Shown: piece after piece, positions 50,737 to 59,293 of the stretch
How the letters are laid out: each line of letters starts with the position of its first letter
Position numbering within the stretch: position 1 is the first letter of the stretch
Source: a virus
Strand: one strand, 5' to 3'
Length of the DNA: 64,000 bases
IMG/VR virus record: IMGVR_UViG_3300025816_000009
Coordinates: 17,412-81,411 of that record
Program-made: the position numbers and the translations under genes
The notes under the pieces: generated by a model
Seen by the model: only the letters and a program-made list of their open reading frames with translations
The model's database searches: none
Told to the model about the DNA's origin: nothing

Positions 50737-51924
50737 ATGCAACTAGAAGATGCGATGAGAGATACAGTGAGAAGTGCAGGTGGTAGGATTTCAGAGACGG
50801 ATTACGTCAATGGTATTCTTGCTACTCTACACGCAGACGGAGCGCAAACAACCGAGACGTCTGTAAGAGCGAACGCCTTTGCTAAAGGTAGAATGGATAA
50901 AGCAGGGGTCATAAGAGTTTCAGTGGGCGCGGGTAATACTGCGATAAAAGAGATATGGACTCAAAAAATGGCTAACGATATGATGACAGGAAACATGGCT
51001 AACATCAGCGGTGGAAGCGCGGTTTCGTCAGTACAAACATCACAGACGCCTACATCAACTAAAGTTTGGTTAGGAATCCCTTACCAAAACCAAGAAGAAT
51101 TATCAGAAGCGGCTTTAGCATTAGTGCCTAAAGTAGCACCCGGATTTATTTCATCACCTAACGATGAACTTGGTGGAATGGCTGACGCTTTCTTAGAAGG
51201 TGAACACATGATTTTCGAAGGACCTAAAGGATGCGGTAAAACTATCGCAGTCGCTCAATTCTGTTTCCACACAGGACTTCCAATGTACAGATTCAATTGT
51301 TCAGAAGGAATTACAGAAGACGACTTGGTTGGTTCAAAAGAAGCAATCGACGGCAACACAGTATGGGTTGACGGTATCATTCCTCGTTGGGCTAAGACAG
51401 GCGGAATCCTGTTTGCTGATGAGTTCAATGGCGCTTCACCTTCTGTTATGCTATGGATGCACATGGGAATGGATTCCGGAACTATCGTTCTTCCAACAGG
51501 CGAGAAAATCGACCTTCACCCAACTTGCAGAGTAGTAGCGGCAATCAACCCGCCGGAAGATTATGCGGGGCTTGAAGAATTAAACGAGGCTACTCGTGAT
51601 AGATATGCTCTAGGATTAGAGTTCGATTACCTGCCTGCTTCCGATGAGCAGAATGTAATCATGGACCAATCCGGCAACTTCGAATCACAATTGGCTCGAG
51701 AGATTGTTCAACTAGCAAACGACTTGCGTCGAATGAAGAAAGATAGAACTCTTTCTCGCGATACATCAACTCGTTCTCTAGTACAAATCATGAAACTTGC
51801 TAAGAGACAGAATCAAGAAAAAGCGGTTGAAAGAGCGCTTATCTCAAAGTTCGACAGAATGGAGAGAGACACGGTGCGTACTGCTTGCAGAGCGCGTCTC
51901 TCAAACTTCGGAATAGTTCAGTAA
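50737..51924 (+). CDS. MoxR-like AAA+ ATPase
   Basis: 395 residues from ATG 50737 (MQLEDAMRD), after the conserved leader; the frame from 50680 would translate the leader. The core has Walker A GPKGCGKTI (about residue 161), RFNCSEGITEDDLVGSKE, Walker B ILFADEFNGA (about 223), and VVAAINPPEDYAGLEELNEA with a following arginine (RDRY). MoxR/CbbQ ATPases remodel partner proteins together with VWA-domain proteins. The VWA protein at 53115 shares its leader and is its likely partner. The N-terminal 130 residues may be winged-helix like. Confidence 0.8.
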   Translation: MQLEDAMRDTVRSAGGRISETDYVNGILATLHADGAQTTETSVRANAFAKGRMDKAGVIRVSVGAGNTAIKEIWTQKMANDMMTGNMANISGGSAVSSVQTSQTPTSTKVWLGIPYQNQEELSEAALALVPKVAPGFISSPNDELGGMADAFLEGEHMIFEGPKGCGKTIAVAQFCFHTGLPMYRFNCSEGITEDDLVGSKEAIDGNTVWVDGIIPRWAKTGGILFADEFNGASPSVMLWMHMGMDSGTIVLPTGEKIDLHPTCRVVAAINPPEDYAGLEELNEATRDRYALGLEFDYLPASDEQNVIMDQSGNFESQLAREIVQLANDLRRMKKDRTLSRDTSTRSLVQIMKLAKRQNQEKAVERALISKFDRMERDTVRTACRARLSNFGIVQ

Positions 51925-51925
51925 G

Positions 51926-51960
51926 ATTCCCAATCCGGGGGTCGGCTTGAGGTTGGGAAT
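51926..51960 (+). terminator. Hairpin after the MoxR-like gene
   Basis: ATTCCCAA (51926-51933) pairs with TTGGGAAT (51953-51960), with G-rich loop content. It sits directly after the stop; TATA TTCATAAAGG for the next gene follows at 51991. Confidence 0.45.
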
Positions 51961-52019
51961 TACTCTCCATGCGCCGACTCCCACCTACCTTTCATAAAGG
52001 TGGGAATTGAGGATTCATC

Positions 52020-52178
52020 ATGAACGACGAGAGGTTGACGGAAATCATAAGACAATTACAATACAGAATAGAAGTTCTTGAAGAAACTTTAGACAGAATA
52101 CATAACTCAACGAACAGGCAGAATGTAAGAAGAGACAGGATGCAGAAGAGGATTGATTCTGAATGGCTGAAAGAATAA
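52020..52178 (+). CDS. Short coiled-coil protein (52 aa)
   Basis: The ATG lies 30 nt from TTCATAAAGG. The product is a single charged amphipathic helix with Leu/Ile heptads (LTEIIRQLQYRIEVLEETLD) and a basic end. It overlaps the next gene by 16 nt. Probably a small oligomerising protein; function unknown. Confidence 0.55.
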   Translation: MNDERLTEIIRQLQYRIEVLEETLDRIHNSTNRQNVRRDRMQKRIDSEWLKE

Positions 52179-53008
52179 GCGATTTGTATATTCGCAAATC
52201 CACGCTTGACCCTTTACTTTCTTGGTTGGAAGGTTGGAACTCTCCGACTGCTCCCGAAGCACATCCGTTCATCATAGTTGGCGAAAGTGGATGGGGGAAA
52301 TCAACAATCTCAAAACTTGCGGCAGAGGCTACAGGATTTCATCCGACAATTAGCGAGGCAGGTTTCAGAGATAAGAACCAACTCAAAAAATGGTTCGGAC
52401 AAGTTCGAAGTCTTTCATTCGAAGGGCTGACTAGATTGGCAATTTTAGATGACGCAAGTTTTTTGAAGAAGGCCGAATGGAATTATATTGCTGACCAAAT
52501 CAAAACGAAAGCATTTCCTCTCGTGATATGCGCTCAAACCGAGGCAGATATTCCATGGCCGATTCGTCGGGGTTCACCCAAACTCAAACTTGAGCGACCC
52601 AAACTCGAATCTGTTGTGAAGTATTTGCAGACTATCGAGCCGAATAGGAATGACCTTGGAATCATAGCGAAAGCCGCATCAAGTTTCAGAGCCGCAAAAT
52701 TACTTTTACAAACCACACCCGAAAACTTGAATCCGGAAGCAAGTCCGAGAATCCCATCGCGAACAGGATTTGCAGAAGTACAAGCGATTTTGTCCGGTAA
52801 TTATCCGGCTTTGATTTTCGATTCGCATCCACTTTCGATTTTACAGACGGCACATCACAACGGAGCAAGTCCGACCGACATTTCGAGAGGGATAGTTCTC
52901 CAAGGAATGTCATGGAAACACGAGGGATTGACGCCAATAGCCTCGGCTTATCTCTGTTCACTACGCACAAAAACTTGTGCCAAACCGCCATTTAGGAAGA
53001 GGAAATAA
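52163..53008 (+). CDS. AAA+ ATPase, RFC large-subunit-like (divergent)
   Basis: 281 residues with Walker A GESGWGKST (about residue 40), a Walker B-type LAILDDAS (about 95) and sensor-like VICAQTEADIPWP. The order resembles clamp-loader ATPases: N-terminal P-loop, lid with FRAAKLLLQT and a C-terminal helical collar. As an RFC small subunit is encoded at 46045, this could be the large subunit, but the usual RFC boxes are degenerate. An alternative is a DnaA/DnaC-type or phage-specific ATPase. Confidence 0.5.
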   Translation: MAERISDLYIRKSTLDPLLSWLEGWNSPTAPEAHPFIIVGESGWGKSTISKLAAEATGFHPTISEAGFRDKNQLKKWFGQVRSLSFEGLTRLAILDDASFLKKAEWNYIADQIKTKAFPLVICAQTEADIPWPIRRGSPKLKLERPKLESVVKYLQTIEPNRNDLGIIAKAASSFRAAKLLLQTTPENLNPEASPRIPSRTGFAEVQAILSGNYPALIFDSHPLSILQTAHHNGASPTDISRGIVLQGMSWKHEGLTPIASAYLCSLRTKTCAKPPFRKRK

Positions 53009-53012
53009 TGTT

Positions 53013-53054
53013 CATTGATAAATCGGAATATTGCTACATCGAAACCTTTATAGG
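53013..53054 (+). promoter_or_regulatory. Dual-box promoter of the VWA gene
   Basis: CATTGATA (53013-53020) and a degenerate ATATTGCTA (53028-53036), then TATA CCTTTATAGG (from 53045). Unlike most genes here, the start codon is about 65 nt downstream because of the conserved leader. Confidence 0.5.
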
Positions 53055-53063
53055 TGATGCTTC

Positions 53064-53114
53064 ACTCGTTAGTACCGTAGGGTATAGCCCGACAGACATA
53101 CCGGAGATAAAAAC
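53064..53114 (+). promoter_or_regulatory. 51-nt conserved leader of the VWA gene
   Basis: Matches the MoxR-gene leader position by position: ACTCGTT, variable bases, CCG-n-AGGGTATAGCCCGA, then CGGAGA-n-AAAAA-n-ATG. The shared bases include a GGG/CCC hairpin and the ribosome site. Confidence 0.6.
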
Positions 53115-55283
53115 ATGGAACAATTAATTGAGACATCGAAGAAGGCATCACAGGGTGCGCTTGACAGGCAAATGCAACGCAGATTTTTACACGTCGCTAG
53201 AATCATGAGTGGCGAACTTGACGGGTTCGGTGCTAAGGTTTCTAAGATTGACATCAACGACCAAAACCGCGCTTGCACTGATGGAAAATTAGTTTCAATT
53301 CCTTCTGACTTAGATGCAGACCCTCGCATCAATCTAATAATGCAAGAAGCAGTATTGGCTCACGAGGTTGCAGGGCATCACCGATATACGGATTTCGTCG
53401 CATGGAATAATCTAGTCGTTCAAGAATCAAAGGCAGGTCGATGCGACCCTATGCTTCACGACTTTACAAACATAATCGAGGACGCAAGAATCAACCACTT
53501 GCTCTCTCAAGATTTCCCGGGTAGTGGGAAGAGAATGGATTTCACTCACGACATTTTCATGGGTCGCCATCAGAGTAAAACTGACGAGAACGCATCTTTG
53601 AAGCAACAGGCTATGGTCGCAATCATGTCAGAGTGCATCGCTCACAAACCACATTGGTCAACTGCTCCCGAAGTTATCGACTTCATGGATGAGGCTCGTC
53701 CAATCTTGACAAACGCAATCCGCCAACCGGACACAACTGCGGTTGTAAAACAAGCAAAGCGCTTGATAAAATTATTCAGAACCGCATTCCCGGAAGACGA
53801 TAACGAACTTGACCCGACCATGGGCGACTTCGATATGTCCGGAGAATCAGAATCACAATCAGAAGTTGAACAGGCGGCTCGTGAACAACAGAACCAAGGA
53901 CGCAACCCCGAGAGAGTTTCAAAGAACAGATTCGATGAGATGCCTTCGCTAGAAGAACAGGCAGAAAAAGAAGCGGCTAAGAACGCTAAGAGCGAAGCAC
54001 AGGGCGAAGAGAGCGAGGAATGTGATTCAGATTCCGGCGATGCCGGGTCAGAAGGCGAAGAAGCAGAAGGCGACGGCGACGGCGACGAGAGTGGAGCAGG
54101 TGGGCTTGACAGCGATTCAGATTCAGATTCAGATTCAGATTCCGACGGTGAAGGCGAAGGCGATGCAGATACAGCAGGCGGCGACGCAGAAGCAAATCAA
54201 GGAAACGGAGACGAAGTAAATATCCCTAACGACGGTGAACATGAGTCAGAACTTTTCGAAGGCGGACGAGATTACAATCCGGAAGGAGATGCAGACTCAA
54301 TGACTGAACTCAAAGAACACTACGCGAACTTGATTGCAGATGCTCACAACGAGATGATGTCTATGAACGACGCGGCAATCGAAGATGAGGTTTCTTTGAA
54401 AGAAGATGCAGAGAGAGCAATCGACTCTGTTGGTACTGAAAAAATTAGAATCGAAGGACACGCTATCGAAATCGTAGCGGGTGCATCCGATATGTTCCAT
54501 CACGATTATGACTATCACAGAATGGCGCTTGACAACGGTCTTCAAACATACGATTCAGCAAAACTTGAGAACAACCAAGGAATCAGAATCTTGTCCGAGG
54601 AAATCAAGAGACAATTGAAAGGACGTAATTCACGAAACCAAACCGGCTTGAAGAGAGGTCGTGTAAACAACAAAGACATTTGGAAGGTTAACCAAACCGG
54701 AGCAAAGATGTTCAAGAAGAAGTTAATCCCGAAGAAGGTTGAGGCATCAGCAATCATCTTGATTGACTCGTCCGGTTCTATGGGCGGCACAAAAGCGACT
54801 TGTGCGGCTAAGGCGGCGGTTGTGTTTTCAGAAGTTATGGAAACTTGTGGCGTTGACTTCGAAGTAATCGACTTCTCAACTTCTTACGGTTCTTCTCTAA
54901 GAGTTAGAAAACCATTAGGCGGACGCCTCGGAGCAACTGAAAAATCTGTTATCGCTTCACCAACAGCAGGCGGATGCAACGCTGACGGATATTGTGTACA
55001 GTGGGCAATCGACCGCTTGATGGCTCGTAGTGGTAGTAAAATGTTATTCGTTCTTTCAGACGGTCAACCAACAGACGGCGGACCTTCCGGAATGGATGCG
55101 TCAGAATGGTTGAAAAAAGTAGTTCGAAACTGCCCGAAGGAAATCGCAACTGTTGGGGTTGGAATCCAATCAAACGCAGTTTCTCGATACTATCCTAACC
55201 ACGTAGTAATCCAAAACCCGAACGAACTACCGGATAAGATGATTCCAATCATGCGCCCAATGTTGAAGAGGATGGTTCAGTAA
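53115..55283 (+). CDS. Zincin-like plus VWA-domain protein (CobT-like), partner of MoxR
   Basis: 722 residues. The N-terminal domain has AVLAHEVAGHHRYTDF (about residue 79-94) and FTNIIEDARINHLL (about 117-130), an HE...H plus downstream Glu pattern like zincin metallopeptidases associated with CobT-type VWA proteins. The middle (about 230-390) is a highly acidic low-complexity linker with a DSDSDSD run. The C-terminal VWA domain carries the MIDAS motif IDSSGSMGG (about 550) and a DGQPTDGG turn. MoxR-VWA pairs act as metal-inserting or remodelling chaperones; the target here is unknown. Confidence 0.75.
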   Translation: MEQLIETSKKASQGALDRQMQRRFLHVARIMSGELDGFGAKVSKIDINDQNRACTDGKLVSIPSDLDADPRINLIMQEAVLAHEVAGHHRYTDFVAWNNLVVQESKAGRCDPMLHDFTNIIEDARINHLLSQDFPGSGKRMDFTHDIFMGRHQSKTDENASLKQQAMVAIMSECIAHKPHWSTAPEVIDFMDEARPILTNAIRQPDTTAVVKQAKRLIKLFRTAFPEDDNELDPTMGDFDMSGESESQSEVEQAAREQQNQGRNPERVSKNRFDEMPSLEEQAEKEAAKNAKSEAQGEESEECDSDSGDAGSEGEEAEGDGDGDESGAGGLDSDSDSDSDSDSDGEGEGDADTAGGDAEANQGNGDEVNIPNDGEHESELFEGGRDYNPEGDADSMTELKEHYANLIADAHNEMMSMNDAAIEDEVSLKEDAERAIDSVGTEKIRIEGHAIEIVAGASDMFHHDYDYHRMALDNGLQTYDSAKLENNQGIRILSEEIKRQLKGRNSRNQTGLKRGRVNNKDIWKVNQTGAKMFKKKLIPKKVEASAIILIDSSGSMGGTKATCAAKAAVVFSEVMETCGVDFEVIDFSTSYGSSLRVRKPLGGRLGATEKSVIASPTAGGCNADGYCVQWAIDRLMARSGSKMLFVLSDGQPTDGGPSGMDASEWLKKVVRNCPKEIATVGVGIQSNAVSRYYPNHVVIQNPNELPDKMIPIMRPMLKRMVQ

Positions 55284-56852
55284 ATGCCTTGGGCTTCGCC
55301 TGCTCCAATGTTGGAGCAGTTTGTTGGGACTTTCACAAAGCCCGGCGCGAAGCGTATTGAGAAATTAGAATACCGAAAAAAGAAAATTGACATCGTAGAT
55401 GATTATCGCTTGAGATGGCGAGATACAGTTCGAAAAGGAAAATATCAGAACGGCGCAGGTTGGTTGACTTCATTGGGTCAAGATGATATGCAGTTTTTTA
55501 TTGACGAAGGAAGGAAACTTGTTGACGATTGTCCTAAAGCAAACTTGGATGGCTACTTTTCATCTCCGCTAAGATTGGTTCGCTCTAAGAAAAATGTGAG
55601 CGATAATTTTCCGTATGGAATATCTCCGCGCTTGATTAACATCGTTGATTATATTACTACCAATTCTAAGAAATGGGAATCCGGTTGGATGAAACATTTT
55701 TCTTATTCATATCCTAAAGGTTTCGAAGATGATTGTTTTCACAATAGAACTGATAAACGCCAATGCGGTTTGTATGAAGTGTTCAGAGTCATAACTACAG
55801 ACAACGACAACGCATATTGCATTCGGCAATTATACTCGATGGGTGTCGGCTTGAAATCAGTTATGAAAGAAAATCATCAACTGAATGCCGAACTTGCTCG
55901 GCTTGTTAACGGTCGTGGTTATAATTTTCATCCGGAAGCCAAAATAGACGACGTTTGTAATTTACACCTTTTAGAAACTGATACTGTCGGTCTAAGGTCA
56001 GCCCCATTTATTTATCCGGGTTTAGTAAAACCAAATGGCGTTCGCTCTGTATTCAAGAACTTGAAAGAGAAGATGATGAATGAGTTTCCGTTGGAAGATT
56101 TCGAGGAAGAAAACTTGTCAGAAGGTCAAGATTTGTTCGCTATTCCACTCAATTTGATTACAATGAAAACAGGAGATATGTCGCCAATCGCGATAAGAAA
56201 ACAGAAGGTTGACTTTGGCGATTATATTTGTTTAATTGGCGATATTGAAAATGAAGGATATGAAATAGGCGTTTCAACTAAGCAGAGAGTTGACAGAAGA
56301 GTTCACGACGTTGTGATTTCTCCGACTCGAGATAGTGGCTTTATTCATTTGAGTCAAATGGACGGTGCGTTCGGTACTAACCGTAAATCACATTTACAAA
56401 AAGAGAGTCTGAACTTTTATTCCAAAGAAGCAATCGAGAGAGAAAGATTGTCGGGCGGAAGCCTGCCTTCTAAACCTACTCGAGTAATGGAAAATATGAC
56501 AGCAGAAGAAATGGTGAATATGATGACAGGAATAAGTGTAGCAGATGCCGAAGGAATGGATATTGGGAAGACAACAGAGGACATAACTGACCCGAATAGT
56601 CCGATAAAAATAGAGTTCATTCCGACTTGGAAGGACAACAGGAAAACGATTGAGATAAAGAAAGGAAGTGCATTTTCAGATTATGTGAGATGTTATGTAT
56701 GCAATCAAAAATATCTGATTAGTTTGCCTGCGAATAACAAAATAGAAGAAATGAAATGTACCGTTTGCCCGGCGACCGATGGGTTAAAGGTGGGTCATCT
56801 AGTCGAAGGAAACCCGGGAATAGTGGTCAGTGGTTCGCGCCCATACAGATAG
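55284..56852 (+). CDS. Large protein with C-terminal zinc ribbon, MoxR/VWA-linked (522 aa)
   Basis: Not recognised by family. It starts directly after the VWA stop, so it is co-expressed. The N-terminal 400 residues are mixed alpha/beta with several Trp/Tyr-rich segments; the C-terminal 70 residues have CYVCNQKYLISL and CTVCPATDG, two zinc knuckles. It has the context of a substrate or third component of the MoxR-VWA system. Confidence 0.55.
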   Translation: MPWASPAPMLEQFVGTFTKPGAKRIEKLEYRKKKIDIVDDYRLRWRDTVRKGKYQNGAGWLTSLGQDDMQFFIDEGRKLVDDCPKANLDGYFSSPLRLVRSKKNVSDNFPYGISPRLINIVDYITTNSKKWESGWMKHFSYSYPKGFEDDCFHNRTDKRQCGLYEVFRVITTDNDNAYCIRQLYSMGVGLKSVMKENHQLNAELARLVNGRGYNFHPEAKIDDVCNLHLLETDTVGLRSAPFIYPGLVKPNGVRSVFKNLKEKMMNEFPLEDFEEENLSEGQDLFAIPLNLITMKTGDMSPIAIRKQKVDFGDYICLIGDIENEGYEIGVSTKQRVDRRVHDVVISPTRDSGFIHLSQMDGAFGTNRKSHLQKESLNFYSKEAIERERLSGGSLPSKPTRVMENMTAEEMVNMMTGISVADAEGMDIGKTTEDITDPNSPIKIEFIPTWKDNRKTIEIKKGSAFSDYVRCYVCNQKYLISLPANNKIEEMKCTVCPATDGLKVGHLVEGNPGIVVSGSRPYR

Positions 56853-56878
56853 AAAATAAGGAAAAGGAAGTAGTAAAT

Positions 56879-57322
56879 ATGCCGAAAAAAATACCGAAGC
56901 AATTAAGGAAATCAATAATGAAAGCCCTAGTAAACTCAACAGAACCGTTGAGCGCCACTAACATATCTGAAAGATTGGAAGCAGATAAAGAACTCCCCCA
57001 ATCTATGAAGAAACCACCGAGACAATTTACTTTCACGATGAAGCAATTTGCTCGAGAAGTAGGAATGATTCAATCTCATGTCATGGCTTCAAATGGAATC
57101 AGTCGCCATGGTTCGCCAAGAGTTAGAATTGGATATGCTTTACCGAGGTCAACAACATTAGCAGAAGCAGTCGAGGCCGCCGGTGTTATCGAGAAGCCAA
57201 ACAAAGAATCGAGATTGATAACAGTCAGAATGTCTCTAACTAAGATTTCCGAACTTGAAGCAAAGTACCCGGGATTAACTATCGAAGAGATATTATTAAT
57301 GCCTCTTGAAACCGTAGAATGA
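56879..57322 (+). CDS. Winged-helix-like DNA-binding protein (147 aa)
   Basis: ATG 56879 follows GGAAAAGGAAG; an upstream in-frame start would overlap the previous gene. The pattern PKKIPKQLRKSIMKALVN, LSATNISERLEADKE and FTMKQFAREVGMIQSHVMAS resembles a winged helix with recognition helix near residue 65-80. The C-terminus (ITVRMSLTKISELEAKYPG) looks like a ribbon-helix-helix or dimer helix. A viral transcription regulator is plausible, but its site is unknown. Confidence 0.5.
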   Translation: MPKKIPKQLRKSIMKALVNSTEPLSATNISERLEADKELPQSMKKPPRQFTFTMKQFAREVGMIQSHVMASNGISRHGSPRVRIGYALPRSTTLAEAVEAAGVIEKPNKESRLITVRMSLTKISELEAKYPGLTIEEILLMPLETVE

Positions 57323-57367
57323 TTTCATGCCCAACGGACAAAGACCATAAGTTCTCGCTGACGAGGT

Positions 57368-58039
57368 ATGGTTAGGTCGAAGCGCATGACAGGTTCATAT
57401 ATGCAGTTCAATGATTTAGTTAATCACGCTGACGTTGAGAGAATCCTAGAGTTGGGAAGCCGAGATGGTAAGGATGCGATTCTTCTTAGAGATGAGTACG
57501 ATGCGGAAGTAGTAGCATTCGAATGCAATCCGCCTCAAGTTCGAGTTTGCGAAAATCGCCTCAAGTTCGAAGATAGAATAGAATTAGTTCCGAAAGCGGT
57601 TTGGCACGAGACAGGAGAGATTCCTTTCTATCCTGTAGTTAATGGTAATACAGGCGCAAGTTCGGCATTCAAAGCAAACCCAAAATATCCATATGAAAAT
57701 TATGTACAGGCAGAAGTGTCAGTTCCTTGCATCAGATTAGATGAATGGATATTGGAAAATGATTTCGTCCCGGACTTGGTTTGTATGGATTTACAGGGAA
57801 GCGAACTTGCGGCTCTTAGAGGAATGGGTAAGCAATTATCGAAAGTAAAACACATAATCACCGAAGTTCAATTCGAACCACTTTATCACAACACACCAAA
57901 ACTTTCTGATTTGAGCAAGTTTCTTGAGCCGTGGAATATGTTTGAACATACGACTATTGGGACGAATAGTTGGTTCGGTGATGCTCTCTTCTCAAGGCGG
58001 CTGACTTCATCAGATTATCAACTACCATATACAGAGTGA
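57368..58039 (+). CDS. FkbM-family methyltransferase
   Basis: 223 residues with the FkbM pattern: ILELGSRDGKDAILL (motif I), VVAFECNPPQVRVCENRL, a middle IPFYPVVNGNTGASS and LVCMDLQGSELAALRGM with EVQFEPLY at the end. FkbM enzymes O-methylate sugars or small molecules. Together with the methyltransferases at 8931 and 29874 and the GT4 enzyme it suggests surface or virion glycan decoration. Confidence 0.75.
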   Translation: MVRSKRMTGSYMQFNDLVNHADVERILELGSRDGKDAILLRDEYDAEVVAFECNPPQVRVCENRLKFEDRIELVPKAVWHETGEIPFYPVVNGNTGASSAFKANPKYPYENYVQAEVSVPCIRLDEWILENDFVPDLVCMDLQGSELAALRGMGKQLSKVKHIITEVQFEPLYHNTPKLSDLSKFLEPWNMFEHTTIGTNSWFGDALFSRRLTSSDYQLPYTE

Positions 58040-58065
58040 ATAACCGAAACTTGTCTCTCTAAATT

Positions 58066-58431
58066 ATGAGCGGCAGAACGAACGTCATCGCAGTTTTTCT
58101 TTCACTGATGATATTTCTATCTCTGACCGGATTAATCATAACAACACCCGCTAGGGTCGTCGTTCCTTGGGATGAAGGACAGTGTATGTGGTTGAATGGA
58201 ACTGTCGAAGATAAAGAAATGGCAGAGGATTCTTCCGGCGGGATGAATTATTTTTTCCTCGTCAATGGAACTCTCGATAACGAGACAAGTTTTCATGCAC
58301 AGGTGATTGGAACTCAATTCGATTACCTATTCGTCCCAATAGGCTTACATTATGAAGGTGAGATTTGCGATACAGTTCCGCTTCGTGAAGCAGTTTACAC
58401 AGGAATAATAAGATTCATTGATATTAGATAG
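58066..58431 (+). CDS. Small secreted or membrane-anchored protein (121 aa)
   Basis: The N-terminus has a basic start and a hydrophobic stretch of about 20 residues (VIAVFLSLMIFLSLTGLII), a signal anchor. The rest has paired cysteines (GQCMWLNG and GEICDTV) and several N-x-T/S sites (NGTVED, NGTLDN, NETSF), typical of an extracytoplasmic, possibly glycosylated, beta-rich protein. No family recognised. A role at the host membrane is suggested. Confidence 0.55.
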   Translation: MSGRTNVIAVFLSLMIFLSLTGLIITTPARVVVPWDEGQCMWLNGTVEDKEMAEDSSGGMNYFFLVNGTLDNETSFHAQVIGTQFDYLFVPIGLHYEGEICDTVPLREAVYTGIIRFIDIR

Positions 58432-58459
58432 ACATTGATAGACCGAAACATTCATAAGC
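58416..58459 (+). promoter_or_regulatory. Dual-box promoter of the 183-aa gene
   Basis: CATTGATA (58416-58423) and ACATTGATA (58432-58440), 17 bp apart, then TATA TTCATAAGC (58451-58459), ATG at 58481. Confidence 0.55.
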
Positions 58460-58480
58460 AGATTCCTACTCGCTATTAAC

Positions 58481-59032
58481 ATGGAGAGCCAATCAGACGC
58501 GACCATTGAACTAACGCCGACTGCCCTTGTTTTAGACAGGGAAGAGGGAACACTTGTCCCTAGCAATATGACCGTAGGGTCAGTTGCAGTAATCACCGCG
58601 GGTCTAAAAGACCAAAGAGCGGAAGATTTCCAAACTGCGCTTGACAGCGGTGATAAAATCACAACTGTTGACCACGACTACACAGTAAGAGACAACAACA
58701 CAGGAGCAACACTGAACATCACAGCGGCTCGAGCAACTGTTGGAATCCCTACAACTACACATCAGTGGTCTAATATCTCTATGCCAAAAGCACTACGCGC
58801 GGCTTTCGTTCTTGCAGGTGCTATGTCGCCTCACATCGAATCAGCAATCGCTGACTGCCTAAACGCTGTTGCAGACGGAGCAGATTGGGAAGATGCTTTC
58901 GAAGAAGTTCTAGGAAACAGAGTTTCACAAGAAAGACTTGACAGAGCAGATTCACGAATCTCTGACCTACGCCGTGAGACATTACAATCACGAAACGGAC
59001 GCCAACAGGCTACCGGCGTTAACACTCAATAA
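58481..59032 (+). CDS. Hypothetical protein with own promoter (183 aa)
   Basis: Not recognised. It has an acidic beta-rich N-terminal half (TPTALVLDREEGTLVPSN) and helical C-terminal half (SAIADCLNAVADGADWED then SQERLDRADSRISDLRRE). High-level expression is likely from the dual-box promoter. It could be a virion-associated or early protein. Confidence 0.5.
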   Translation: MESQSDATIELTPTALVLDREEGTLVPSNMTVGSVAVITAGLKDQRAEDFQTALDSGDKITTVDHDYTVRDNNTGATLNITAARATVGIPTTTHQWSNISMPKALRAAFVLAGAMSPHIESAIADCLNAVADGADWEDAFEEVLGNRVSQERLDRADSRISDLRRETLQSRNGRQQATGVNTQ

Positions 59033-59046
59033 ATACGAAAACTTGA

Positions 59047-59074
59047 CCCCACCTTATTCCTTAATAGGGTGGGG
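59047..59074 (+). terminator. Hairpin between genes, overlapping the next TATA box
   Basis: CCCCACC (59047-59053) pairs with GGTGGGG (59068-59074). The loop carries TTAATAGG, the TATA element of the next gene 30 nt before its ATG, so terminator and promoter are interleaved. Confidence 0.4.
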
Positions 59075-59089
59075 TTGAACATTCGTTTT

Positions 59090-59293
59090 ATGAGCAAGAC
59101 GAGATTCAGAGTGAGAGTTGACCTAGGTGAAGATGGGGTCGTTGACTTAGAGGTCAATGGCAATATCAAAACTGCGCTTGGGGCAGGCTACGAAGAATGC
59201 AGAAAAAGAAAGACAAATCCTGTCAGTATTACGACAACCCAAATCATTGACTTGGGAAAATGGCAGGCCACCATGCCAATTCGACCGGCTTGA
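59090..59293 (+). CDS. Hypothetical protein (67 aa)
   Basis: Start chosen by the 30-nt TATA-ATG spacing (MSKTRFRVRVDLGED). Small beta-rich protein with VNGNIKTALGAGYEECRKRK; not recognised. Confidence 0.45.
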   Translation: MSKTRFRVRVDLGEDGVVDLEVNGNIKTALGAGYEECRKRKTNPVSITTTQIIDLGKWQATMPIRPA

